Positions 45,697 to 53,852 of a DNA stretch of 64,000 nucleotides are shown here, piece by piece. Every line of letters starts with the position of its first letter. The first letter of the stretch is position 1. Both the position numbers and the translations under genes were made by a program. The notes below the pieces were generated by a model. The model worked only from the letters and a program-made list of their open reading frames with translations. It was not told the origin of the DNA and did no database searches. The stretch covers positions 3,472,001-3,536,000 of the forward strand of contig NZ_CP113097.1 of the NCBI RefSeq assembly GCF_026625125.1. Direction: 5' to 3'. Source of the DNA: Pseudomonas putida (GTDB lineage: Bacteria; Pseudomonadota; Gammaproteobacteria; Pseudomonadales; Pseudomonadaceae).

Positions 45697-45705
45697 TCAT
45701 TGCAT

Positions 45706-47025
45706 TCAGGCCGCGCGAGCGCCGCCTTGAATTTCGTCGTCTTTGCGACGTTTACCTACGGACAGGATGGCAACCAGCGAGATAGCTACGGTTGCCAGCA
45801 TGTACAGGGCCACCGGCTGCCAGTCGCCCTTGTACTCGGCCAACAGCCAGGTTGCGATCAGCGGTGCCGTGCCGCCCGCCAGCGCAGCGCCCAGCTGGTA
45901 GCCCAGGGTGATGCCGGTGTAGCGCACGCGGGTGGAGAATATTTCCGAAGACAAGGTGCCGAGCACGGCGGTGACCGGCGCCCACAGCACGCCGAAGCCG
46001 ATGACGGTGGCGAGGGTGATGCCCCATTGGGTGCGAGTATCGAGCAGCATGAAATACGGCACGATGTACAACGCGATGGCCAGGATGCCGCCGATGTACA
46101 CGCGCTTGCGGCCGATGCGGTCAGACAGCCAGCCCATGACCGGGATCAGCAGCGAGGCCACCAGAGCACCGATCATCACGGCGTTCAACGCTGAGACCTT
46201 CTGGTAGCCGAGGTTGTTTACCGCATAGCTGACCACGAAGGTCGAGAAGATATAGAACGGCGCCGTCTCGACCACTTTAAGGCCCGCGGCGATCAGCACT
46301 TCACGCCAGTGATTGCGCAGCGTCTCTACGACGGGCATTTTCGAAACATTACCGCTGGCCTTGGCTTCTTTGAAGTCCGGGGTTTCGTCGAGGCCGTGGC
46401 GGATCCACAGACCGAGAAACACCAGGCCGGCGCTCAGCACAAAGGGCACACGCCAGCCCCAGGACAGGAAGTCTTCCTCGGGCAGCATCGCCATCAGGCT
46501 CACGGCCATGGTGGCGAGCAGCATGCCTAGGGTCACGCCCACTTGCGGCACGCTGCCGAACAAGCCCTTGCGGCTGGCCGGTGCGTATTCATAGGCCAGC
46601 AACAGCGCCCCACCCCACTCGCCACCAATGCCAAGGCCCTGGATCACCCGCAGCAGGATCAACAGGATCGGAGCCCAGACGCCGATATGTTCATAAGTCG
46701 GCAGGCAGCCGATCAACACGGTTGCGCCCCCCATCAGCGACAACGTGATGACCAGCGTTTTCTTGCGCCCGATGCGGTCGCCGATGTGTGCAAACAGTAC
46801 GCCGCCAATAGGCCGAATAAAGAACGTCAGGGAAAACGACAAGTAAGCCAGTAACAGCCCGACCACCGGATCGAAGTTGGGAAAGAACAGTTTGTTAAAA
46901 ACCAGCGCGGCGGCTGTTCCGTAAAGAAAGTAGTCGAACCACTCGATCGAACTGCCTGTGAGGCTGGCGACCAATGCGCGGCGACGAGTCTTGGCCGATT
47001 GCGCCTCGGCGAGGGAATTGCTCAT
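45706..47025 (-). CDS. MHS-family metabolite:H+ symporter
   Basis: The 439-residue MFS protein belongs to the metabolite:H+ symporter group (ProP, KgtP, ShiA relatives). It has 12 membrane segments and the motifs SSIEWFDYFLYGTAAALVF, GDRIGRKKTL and GIGGEWGGALLLAYE. It lacks the C-terminal coiled coil of osmotic ProP. It is divergent from putA across 333 bp that contain PutA operator motifs. The natural guess is a proline or related amino acid importer in place of the usual PutP; that is inference. An AAAAATAA motif (47036-47043) precedes its AAGG ribosome binding site. Confidence 0.86.
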   Translation of the reverse strand: MSNSLAEAQSAKTRRRALVASLTGSSIEWFDYFLYGTAAALVFNKLFFPNFDPVVGLLLAYLSFSLTFFIRPIGGVLFAHIGDRIGRKKTLVITLSLMGGATVLIGCLPTYEHIGVWAPILLILLRVIQGLGIGGEWGGALLLAYEYAPASRKGLFGSVPQVGVTLGMLLATMAVSLMAMLPEEDFLSWGWRVPFVLSAGLVFLGLWIRHGLDETPDFKEAKASGNVSKMPVVETLRNHWREVLIAAGLKVVETAPFYIFSTFVVSYAVNNLGYQKVSALNAVMIGALVASLLIPVMGWLSDRIGRKRVYIGGILAIALYIVPYFMLLDTRTQWGITLATVIGFGVLWAPVTAVLGTLSSEIFSTRVRYTGITLGYQLGAALAGGTAPLIATWLLAEYKGDWQPVALYMLATVAISLVAILSVGKRRKDDEIQGGARAA

Positions 47026-47270
47026 GTGTTATGCCTTATTTTTTTGGGTTGGGCCACAACGACCCAAGTATCACTGGGTAGCACCGATCCTAGATTTCAT
47101 CGGGCACAAGGTGCAACCACACATTTTTCTATAGGTATAACAAAAAGGGTGAATGACGCCGAAATGCACCATTGCAGTGCGCGCCATGGAGATGCCAAAC
47201 GTTTGCTGCCTTGGTCTAGTACATAACTATTTTTATTGAACAAACATCCAACAAAGTTGATTGGAAGTAT

Positions 47271-47290
47271 TAGGTTGCACTAGGTTGCAC
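47271..47290 (+). promoter_or_regulatory. Tandem PutA operator motifs (GTTGCA)
   Basis: The 10-bp unit TAGGTTGCAC occurs twice in direct tandem. Each copy contains GTTGCA, the core bound by the ribbon-helix-helix domain of E. coli PutA. They lie 69-88 bp before putA and should mediate autorepression in the absence of proline. Confidence 0.65.
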
Positions 47291-47349
47291 CTTTGTTGAT
47301 TCCGGGTTTACTCTGCGCACCGTTCCGCTTAGCCAACTCCCCACCCGGT

Positions 47350-47357
47350 AATAACAA
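47350..47357 (+). promoter_or_regulatory. A-rich AANAANAA motif at the putA start
   Basis: AATAACAA ends one base before the putA ATG and fills the ribosome-binding region. Hfq/Crc binding there would block translation directly. Confidence 0.4.
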
Positions 47358-47358
47358 C

Positions 47359-50300
47359 ATGGCAACCACCACACTTGGCGTGAAGCTTGACGACGCCACT
47401 CGCGAGCGACTCAAACAGGCTGCACAACACATCGCCCAGACCCCGCATTGGATGATCAAGCAGGCCATCTTCAACTACCTGGAGCAGATCGAAGGCGGTA
47501 TGACGCCCGCTCGGCAGGCTGGCCTGGCCGCAGCTGCAGGCGAAGAACAGGTAGAACACTTGGATGAGGGTGCCTTGCAGGTATTTCTCGACTTCGCCGA
47601 AAGCGTCCTTCCGCAATCGGTGCTTCGAGCTGCCATCACCGCAGCCTACCGGCGCCCGGAAGCGGACGCCGTACCGATGCTGCTCGAGCAGGCTCGCCAG
47701 CCGGTAGAAATGGCGCAAGCGTCTCACCAGTTGGCTTACAGCATCGCCCAGAAGCTGCGTAACCAGAAAAGCGCCGGCGGCCGTCAGGGGCTTGTGCAAG
47801 GCCTGCTTCAAGAGTTCTCGCTGTCGTCGCAGGAAGGGGTGGCGTTGATGTGCCTGGCCGAGGCTCTGCTGCGCATCCCCGACAAAGGCACCCGTGACGC
47901 CTTGATCCGCGACAAGATCGCCAATGGCAATTGGAGCCAGCACCTGGGGCAGAGCCCGTCGATGTTCGTCAACGCCGCCTCGTGGGGCCTGCTGATCACC
48001 GGCAAACTGGTGTCGACCCACAATGAGGCGGGCCTGTCATCCTCACTCAACCGCATCATCAGCAAGAGTGGCGAACCGCTGATTCGCAAGGGTGTGGACA
48101 TGTCCATGCGCCTGATGGGCGAGCAGTTCGTTACCGGTGAAACCATCGGCGAGGCCTTGGCCAATGCGGCACGTCGCGAAGCAAAAGGCTTCCGCTACTC
48201 CTACGACATGCTCGGTGAAGCCGCACTGACCGAGCACGACGCGCAGAACTACCTTGCCGCCTACGAACAGGCGATCCATTCCATCGGCAAGGCCTCGCAC
48301 GGCCGTGGCATCTATGAAGGCCCCGGCATCTCGATCAAGCTCTCGGCACTGCACCCACGCTACAGCCGCGCTCAATACGAGCGGGTGATGGAAGAGTTGT
48401 ACCCGCGCCTGCGCTCGCTGACCCTACTGGCCAAGCAGTATGACATCGGCCTGAACATCGACGCTGAAGAGGCCGACCGCCTGGAGCTGTCGCTCGACCT
48501 GCTCGAGCGCCTGTGCTTCGAGCCAGCGCTGGCCGGCTGGAACGGTATCGGCTTCGTCATCCAGGCCTACCAGAAGCGCTGTCCATACGTGATCGACTAC
48601 GTCATCGACCTGGCCAAGCGCAGCCGCCATCGCCTGATGATCCGCCTGGTCAAGGGCGCCTATTGGGACAGCGAGATCAAGCGCGCCCAGATCGACGGCC
48701 TGGAAGGCTACCCGGTCTACACCCGCAAGGTTTACACCGACCTGTCCTACATTGCCTGCGCCCGTAAGCTGCTGTCGGTACCGCAAGCCATCTACCCACA
48801 GTTCGCCACCCACAATGCTCACTCACTGGCGGCCATCTACCATATTGCCGGGCAGAACTACTACCCGGGCCAATACGAATTCCAGTGCCTGCATGGCATG
48901 GGCGAGCCACTGTACGAGCAGGTTGTCGGTAAAGTCTCGGAAGGCAAGCTGAACCGCCCGTGCCGCATCTATGCACCGGTCGGCAGCCACGAAACCTTGC
49001 TGGCCTACCTGGTGCGCCGCCTGCTGGAGAACGGCGCCAACACCTCGTTCGTCAACCGTATCGCGGACCGCACCATCACCCTCGATGAGCTGGTCGAAGA
49101 CCCAGTGCTGCAGGTGGAGAAGATGGCCGGCCAGGAAGGCGCACTGGGCCTGCCGCACCCGCGCATCCCGCTCCCGCGCAACCTGTATGGCACCACCCGC
49201 CTCAACTCTGGCGGCCTTGACTTGTCCAATGAGCACCGGCTCGGCTCACTGGCCTCGGCGCTGTTGGCCAGCGCCAACCAACCCTACACTGCCGGGCCAA
49301 CCTCAAGCAGCGATTGCAGCCGCCCCCGCACCGTCACCGCCGTACGCAACCCGGCGGATCATCGCGACCTCATCGGTCAGGTGTACGAAGCCAACGAAAG
49401 CGATGTGCAAAATGCCATCCTGTGCGCCCAGGCCAGCGGCCCGATCTGGCAGTCGACCCTGCCCGCCGAGCGCGCGGCCATTCTGGAGCGCGCCGCCGAC
49501 CTCATGGAAAGCGAGATGCAGCAACTGATGGGGCTGCTGGTACGCGAATCTGGCAAGACCTTCAGCAATGCGATCGCCGAAGTCCGCGAAGCGGTCGATT
49601 TCCTGCGCTACTACGGCGCCCAGGCTGGCAGCTTCAGCAACGACAGCCATCGCCCACTGGGCCCTGTGGTGTGCATCAGCCCCTGGAACTTCCCGCTGGC
49701 GATATTCAGTGGCCAAGTCGCAGCCGCCCTGGCCGCTGGCAACACCGTGCTGGCCAAACCTGCCGAGCAGACGCCGCTGATCGCCGCCCAGGCCGTGCGC
49801 ATCCTCCATGAAGCCGGCGTGCCGACCAGTGTCGTGCAACTGCTGCCAGGCCGGGGGGAGACCGTTGGCGCGGGCCTGGTCGGTGACAGCAGAATCAGGG
49901 GGGTAATGTTCACCGGCTCCACCGAGGTCGCCGGGATCCTTAGCCGCAACCTTGCCGGCCGCCTGGATGGCCAAGGCCAGACGCTGCCGCTGATCGCTGA
50001 AACAGGCGGCATGAACGCCATGATCGTCGATTCCTCGGCACTGGCCGAACAGGTGGTCGCGGATGTCATCAGCTCTGCGTTCGATAGCGCCGGCCAGCGC
50101 TGTTCAGCGCTGCGGGTGCTGTGCGTCCAGGCAGACGTGGCCGACCACGTGTGCCAGATGCTGCGTGGCGCGATGGCCGAATACCGCGTCGGCTCGCCAG
50201 AGCGCCTGGACACCGACATAGGCCCGGTGATCGACCGCGAAGCGCGCGACAACATCGTCAACCACATCGAGCACATGCGCCGTAAAGGCCGTACCGTCTT

Positions 50301-51294
50301 CCAGGCTGCCCGGGCCGACGGCCAGTTGCTGCAACGGGGCACGTTCGTGCTGCCGACCCTGATCGAACTGGACAGCCTCAGCGAACTGGAACGGGAAATC
50401 TTCGGCCCGGTGCTGCATGTGGTGCGCTACGAGCGCAGCCAGCTCAACCAGCTCTTGGAGCAGATCAACGCCAGTGGTTACGGGCTGACCCTGGGCGTGC
50501 ATACCCGCATCGACGAGACCATCGCCCAGGTGGTCGATACCGCCCGCGTCGGCAACCTCTACGTCAACCGCAACATCGTCGGGGCCGTGGTCGGCGTTCA
50601 GCCGTTCGGCGGTGAAGGCCTTTCGGGCACCGGCCCGAAGGCGGGTGGCCCGCTGTACCTGTATCGCCTGCTCGCCACCCGCCCGCACGATGCCGTGGCG
50701 CAGGCCCTGGCTGACGGCGATGGGCATGCGGTTGCAGCCCCCACAGACCTGGAAAATGCGCGCAAGGCATTTGCCGCTTGGGCCGAGCAGAAAGAACCGG
50801 AGATCGCCACCCTGTTCGCCCGCTATCTGGCGCAGTCGCAAAGCTACACCACTCACCTGCTCGCCGGCCCCACCGGTGAGCGCAACAGCTACACCCTGCT
50901 GCCGCGCGAGGTGGTGTTGAACCTGGCCGAAAACCGCCTGGACCTGCTGGCCCAACTCGCCGCCAGCCTCGCGGTCGGCAGCCGCGTGCTGTGGCTGGAT
51001 AGCCATCAGGCCCTTCGCGCGGAACTGCCAGCATCGGTGCAGGCGCGTATCGACAGCATCAGCGACTGGACCGACCCGGACACCCATTTCGACGCGATCC
51101 TGCACCACGGCGATAGCGATCAGTTGCGCCACGTCAGCCAGCTGTCTGCCCGGCGCCGCGGCGCCATCATCGGCGTGCACGGCCTGGGCCGGGCAGACAC
51201 CGACATTCCGCTGGAGCGTCTGCTGATCGAGCATGCCCTTAGTGTCAATACCGCAGCGGCCGGTGGTAACGCCAATCTCATGACCATCTGCTAG
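47359..51294 (+). CDS. putA: Trifunctional PutA: proline dehydrogenase, P5C dehydrogenase and repressor
   Basis: The 1311-residue protein turns proline into glutamate. Domains in order: ribbon-helix-helix DNA-binding (1-47; TTTLGVKLDDATRERLKQAA), proline dehydrogenase (about 85-570, with Arg553-Arg554 in LVRRLLENGANTSFV), aldehyde dehydrogenase (about 640-1120, with Glu881 in AETGGMNAM and the nucleophile Cys915 in SAGQRCSALR), and a C-terminal domain. In low proline it represses the put genes; with proline it moves to the membrane. The ATG at 47359 begins the RHH directly, as in other Pseudomonas PutA proteins. Three GTTGCA operator motifs lie upstream. The divergent gene is an MHS symporter and not putP. 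Confidence 0.96.
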   Translation: MATTTLGVKLDDATRERLKQAAQHIAQTPHWMIKQAIFNYLEQIEGGMTPARQAGLAAAAGEEQVEHLDEGALQVFLDFAESVLPQSVLRAAITAAYRRPEADAVPMLLEQARQPVEMAQASHQLAYSIAQKLRNQKSAGGRQGLVQGLLQEFSLSSQEGVALMCLAEALLRIPDKGTRDALIRDKIANGNWSQHLGQSPSMFVNAASWGLLITGKLVSTHNEAGLSSSLNRIISKSGEPLIRKGVDMSMRLMGEQFVTGETIGEALANAARREAKGFRYSYDMLGEAALTEHDAQNYLAAYEQAIHSIGKASHGRGIYEGPGISIKLSALHPRYSRAQYERVMEELYPRLRSLTLLAKQYDIGLNIDAEEADRLELSLDLLERLCFEPALAGWNGIGFVIQAYQKRCPYVIDYVIDLAKRSRHRLMIRLVKGAYWDSEIKRAQIDGLEGYPVYTRKVYTDLSYIACARKLLSVPQAIYPQFATHNAHSLAAIYHIAGQNYYPGQYEFQCLHGMGEPLYEQVVGKVSEGKLNRPCRIYAPVGSHETLLAYLVRRLLENGANTSFVNRIADRTITLDELVEDPVLQVEKMAGQEGALGLPHPRIPLPRNLYGTTRLNSGGLDLSNEHRLGSLASALLASANQPYTAGPTSSSDCSRPRTVTAVRNPADHRDLIGQVYEANESDVQNAILCAQASGPIWQSTLPAERAAILERAADLMESEMQQLMGLLVRESGKTFSNAIAEVREAVDFLRYYGAQAGSFSNDSHRPLGPVVCISPWNFPLAIFSGQVAAALAAGNTVLAKPAEQTPLIAAQAVRILHEAGVPTSVVQLLPGRGETVGAGLVGDSRIRGVMFTGSTEVAGILSRNLAGRLDGQGQTLPLIAETGGMNAMIVDSSALAEQVVADVISSAFDSAGQRCSALRVLCVQADVADHVCQMLRGAMAEYRVGSPERLDTDIGPVIDREARDNIVNHIEHMRRKGRTVFQAARADGQLLQRGTFVLPTLIELDSLSELEREIFGPVLHVVRYERSQLNQLLEQINASGYGLTLGVHTRIDETIAQVVDTARVGNLYVNRNIVGAVVGVQPFGGEGLSGTGPKAGGPLYLYRLLATRPHDAVAQALADGDGHAVAAPTDLENARKAFAAWAEQKEPEIATLFARYLAQSQSYTTHLLAGPTGERNSYTLLPREVVLNLAENRLDLLAQLAASLAVGSRVLWLDSHQALRAELPASVQARIDSISDWTDPDTHFDAILHHGDSDQLRHVSQLSARRRGAIIGVHGLGRADTDIPLERLLIEHALSVNTAAAGGNANLMTIC

Positions 51295-51363
51295 GCCCCA
51301 CGATCGGAACCCGCGCAACGCACCCTTGCGCTGCGCGCCTTCGCACTACCACGAGGAACAACC

Positions 51364-52155
51364 ATGAACGCACTTTTCCTGGGCTACGGTCGCATGGGCA
51401 GCGCCATTGGCCAAGCCTGGCTCAAGGCCGGCCTGGTCAGCCAGGTCAGCGCCGTTGACCCCTATCTGCAAACAGCCAGCCAAGCCACCCTCTACAGCGA
51501 CGCCCAGGCCCTGCCTGCACGACCGTTTGACATCATCGTGGTGGCGGTCAAGCCGAACTACGCGTGCGAGGCACTGGCCGCCCTACCCCACGCAGTGCGC
51601 GAGCACGCGGTGGTGATTTCTGTCGCCGCGGGTGTGCCCCACGACAAGCTCAGCCTGGCACTGGCTCACAGCTGCCCGGTGGTCCGCGCAATGCCCAACA
51701 CGCCGGTGCTGGTCAACGCTGGCTGCACCGGCCTGTTCGCCCCCCCTGACCTGGATGCAACCCTGCGCGCGCGGGTGACTCGGCTATTCGAAGCGGTCGG
51801 CAGCGCCAGTTGGGTCGAACACGAGGGCCTTCTGGATGCCGTGACGGCGTTGTCCGGCAGCGGCCCGGCCTACTACCACCTGTTCAGCGAAGCACTCGCC
51901 GCCGCAGGTGTAGCGCTGGGCCTGAGCCCAGAACTGGCGAAGACCCTGGCAGCGCAGACAGCGCTGGGTGCCGCGACGCTGCAAACCCAGCCAGGCGCAG
52001 ACTTTGTAGCGTTGCGCACCGCAGTCACCTCGCCCAACGGCACCACGGCGGCGGCGATAGCCTCGTTTGAACACAATGAGGGCTTGCGTCGGCTGGTCGA
52101 CGCCGCCGTGCAGGCGGCACATTCCCGTTCACAAGCGCTCTCGCGCGAATCTTGA
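51364..52155 (+). CDS. proC: Pyrroline-5-carboxylate reductase
   Basis: The 263-residue enzyme has an N-terminal Rossmann domain (LFLGYGRMGSAIGQAWL) and the P5C reductase signature VTALSGSGPAYYHLFSEAL followed by VTSPNGTTAAAIASFE. It reduces P5C to proline with NAD(P)H, the reverse of PutA's first step. GAGGAA precedes the ATG, and it begins 69 bp after putA on the same strand. In Pseudomonas the housekeeping proC is normally next to the yggS gene, so this is probably a second copy. Its role beside putA is unclear: it may return excess P5C to proline, or act on a related imine. A hairpin at 52162-52197 follows. Confidence 0.9.
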   Translation: MNALFLGYGRMGSAIGQAWLKAGLVSQVSAVDPYLQTASQATLYSDAQALPARPFDIIVVAVKPNYACEALAALPHAVREHAVVISVAAGVPHDKLSLALAHSCPVVRAMPNTPVLVNAGCTGLFAPPDLDATLRARVTRLFEAVGSASWVEHEGLLDAVTALSGSGPAYYHLFSEALAAAGVALGLSPELAKTLAAQTALGAATLQTQPGADFVALRTAVTSPNGTTAAAIASFEHNEGLRRLVDAAVQAAHSRSQALSRES

Positions 52156-52161
52156 AAGCCT

Positions 52162-52197
52162 GGGCAGCGGGCGGCCGGCAGGACGCCACCGCTGCCC
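52162..52197 (+). terminator. Hairpin after proC
   Basis: GGGCAGCGG pairs perfectly with CCGCTGCCC around 18 bases, six bases after the stop codon. It may separate proC from the LysR gene. Confidence 0.55.
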
Positions 52198-52220
52198 CAC
52201 TTAGCCGATGTGCATAGCCT

Positions 52221-53123
52221 ATGAAGCTCCATCAACTGAAAGTATTGGTTACCATCTGCGAGAGCGGCAGCTTTCAGGAAACTGCGCGCTTGCTGCACCT
52301 TTCCCAGCCCGCGCTCTCCCGCACCATCAAGGAACTTGAGACGTCCCTCGGGGTGCCACTGTTGGTACGCTCCAACCGTGGCATCACCACCACCGAATAT
52401 GGCGAACGCCTGGTGCGCAGGGCGCGCCTGATGCTTGAAGAGGCCAGCCGCGCCCGTGAAGAGATCGCGGCGCTCAAGGGCCAAACCCATGGCCGGGTAT
52501 CGATCGGCCTGTCGCCGGCGACTCCCAGGGCGCAGGTGATCACAGCCATAAATCAGTACAGCGAGCGCTACCCACACGTGCGCCTACGCATTCACGAGAT
52601 GCGGCCCTCAAAACTGATGGAGAGCCTGCGGGAAGGGCAAGTGGACCTGGCATTGTCCTGCCAGCCGGCAAGCCGATACGGCGATGGGTTTCAATGGACC
52701 GAGCTCTACAATCAACCCACGGCGCTGGCGGTGCGCAAAGGCCACCCGCTGCGCAAGGTGCGCTGCCTGGAGCAGCTACGCGAACAACGGTGGCTGTTGC
52801 AGGAGCCGCTGGAAAGTTCACAGATCGGTTTGATGTTCGAGCAATATCAGCTCGCACCGCCTGAAAACATCCTCGAATGCTCCGCCGGGATCATCTTCTG
52901 CGAACTGGCACGCGCGACTGATGTGATCAGCTATTGGCCGCTTCGCATGCTCGACTACGTCAACCGCACCGACCAGGGGCTGGAAATACTGAACCTTGAG
53001 GAGCAAGTGCCCGCGCTCAATATCTCGCTGGTTTATCGAAACCAGGAATTGCTCACGCGAGAAGCCAGGCTACTCGCTGATGAACTCGAGTATGTGTTCG
53101 TCAACCCTCAGGCACCGAAGTAA
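52221..53123 (+). CDS. LysR-family transcriptional regulator
   Basis: The 300-residue protein has a classical HTH (GSFQETARLLHLSQPALSRTIKELE) and a complete effector domain; KGQTHGRVSIGLSPATP opens it. It belongs to the CysB/TcbR-like branch by its opening MKLHQLKVLVTICESGS. It follows proC on the same strand, separated by a hairpin, and may control the proline genes or an unlinked set. A REP-like palindrome follows its stop codon. Confidence 0.87.
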   Translation: MKLHQLKVLVTICESGSFQETARLLHLSQPALSRTIKELETSLGVPLLVRSNRGITTTEYGERLVRRARLMLEEASRAREEIAALKGQTHGRVSIGLSPATPRAQVITAINQYSERYPHVRLRIHEMRPSKLMESLREGQVDLALSCQPASRYGDGFQWTELYNQPTALAVRKGHPLRKVRCLEQLREQRWLLQEPLESSQIGLMFEQYQLAPPENILECSAGIIFCELARATDVISYWPLRMLDYVNRTDQGLEILNLEEQVPALNISLVYRNQELLTREARLLADELEYVFVNPQAPK

Positions 53124-53130
53124 AGCGATC

Positions 53131-53175
53131 CAGGGCCGCTTCGCGGCCCATCGCCGGCAAGCCAGCTCCTACCGT
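53131..53175. repeat. REP-like palindrome after the LysR gene
   Basis: GGGCCGC-TTC-GCGGCCC (53133-53149) is followed by ATCGCCGGCAAGCCAGCTCC, the typical P. putida REP sequence. It begins eight bases after the stop and probably acts as a terminator. Confidence 0.75.
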
Positions 53176-53231
53176 TACCGCGCATGCCTCAAGAACTGCG
53201 CGGGCATCGAGAGAGCTGGCAGCGCCACAAA

Positions 53232-53747
53232 TCACTTCACGTCGGTAATCTGCTGCGCGGTGCCATCGGCGGTTGCGGCCGGGACACTCGCTGCGGCCTT
53301 CGCACGGTTGCGTCGGCCCTGGCTGCGTTGCCGCGAAGCCTGTTGCTTGGCATGCAGCGCCTGAGCGGCGGTCACGGTGCCAGCGGGTTGACCATTCAAG
53401 TCAAGGCGCGGTGCATTCTCCACCATGGCTGTCCAGTACCGCGCTCCGCGGCACCAGGTAGAAATGCCCAGCTTGAGTTGTTCGCGGGTCAGGCCGAGCA
53501 GTTCCAGGTGCTGCTCGGCATCCTTGAAAATACCCTCCTTGAGCGGCACCTTGGGCGCCGGATTGACAGGGAAGGCCAATGGAAAATGCTTCTGCAATGG
53601 CCAGATCGCCTGCACTGCAGGGTCCAGGTCGCGAGGCTTCGCCTGGGGGGAAGCCTTGCGCTTGGGGTGTTTACCACCCTCGCCTTTTACCTGCTCTTTT
53701 TCCGACCTGAGGCGGTCACGTAGCTCAGCTAGTTGTTCAAAACCCAT
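53232..53747 (-). CDS. ProQ/FinO-domain RNA-binding protein
   Basis: The 171-residue protein has a lysine-rich N-terminal arm (about 15-40), a FinO/ProQ fold (about 40-125; AIWPLQKHFPLAFPV, LGISTWCRGARYWTAMVENAPRLDLNG) and a basic, low-complexity tail. ProQ-type proteins bind structured RNAs and help sRNA-mRNA pairing. The conserved Tyr-Trp and Arg residues of the RNA face are visible in CRGARYW. No gene partner is evident. The Shine-Dalgarno before the ATG at 53747 is weak. Confidence 0.85.
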   Translation of the reverse strand: MGFEQLAELRDRLRSEKEQVKGEGGKHPKRKASPQAKPRDLDPAVQAIWPLQKHFPLAFPVNPAPKVPLKEGIFKDAEQHLELLGLTREQLKLGISTWCRGARYWTAMVENAPRLDLNGQPAGTVTAAQALHAKQQASRQRSQGRRNRAKAAASVPAATADGTAQQITDVK

Positions 53748-53852
53748 CGTTCAATTCACTGCTTCGAGGTTGATTGCGTTACGCAAGGATATGCCATGCA
53801 AGCCTTGAACGCAGCTAGAACAGGATAAACCGCCGCTCAATGGGGGCTGCGA

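Larger units (their letters stand above)
47026..47358. promoter_or_regulatory. Divergent control region between the MHS symporter and putA
   Basis: The 333 bp hold one PutA-type operator motif on the minus strand (TGCAAC at 47112-47117), two more in tandem at 47274-47279 and 47284-47289, a small palindrome CAACAAAGTTG at 47250-47260, and A-rich AANAANAA motifs before both start codons (47036-47043 and 47350-47357). The sequence is more AT-rich than its surroundings around 47130-47280. I see no gene. Confidence 0.6.
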
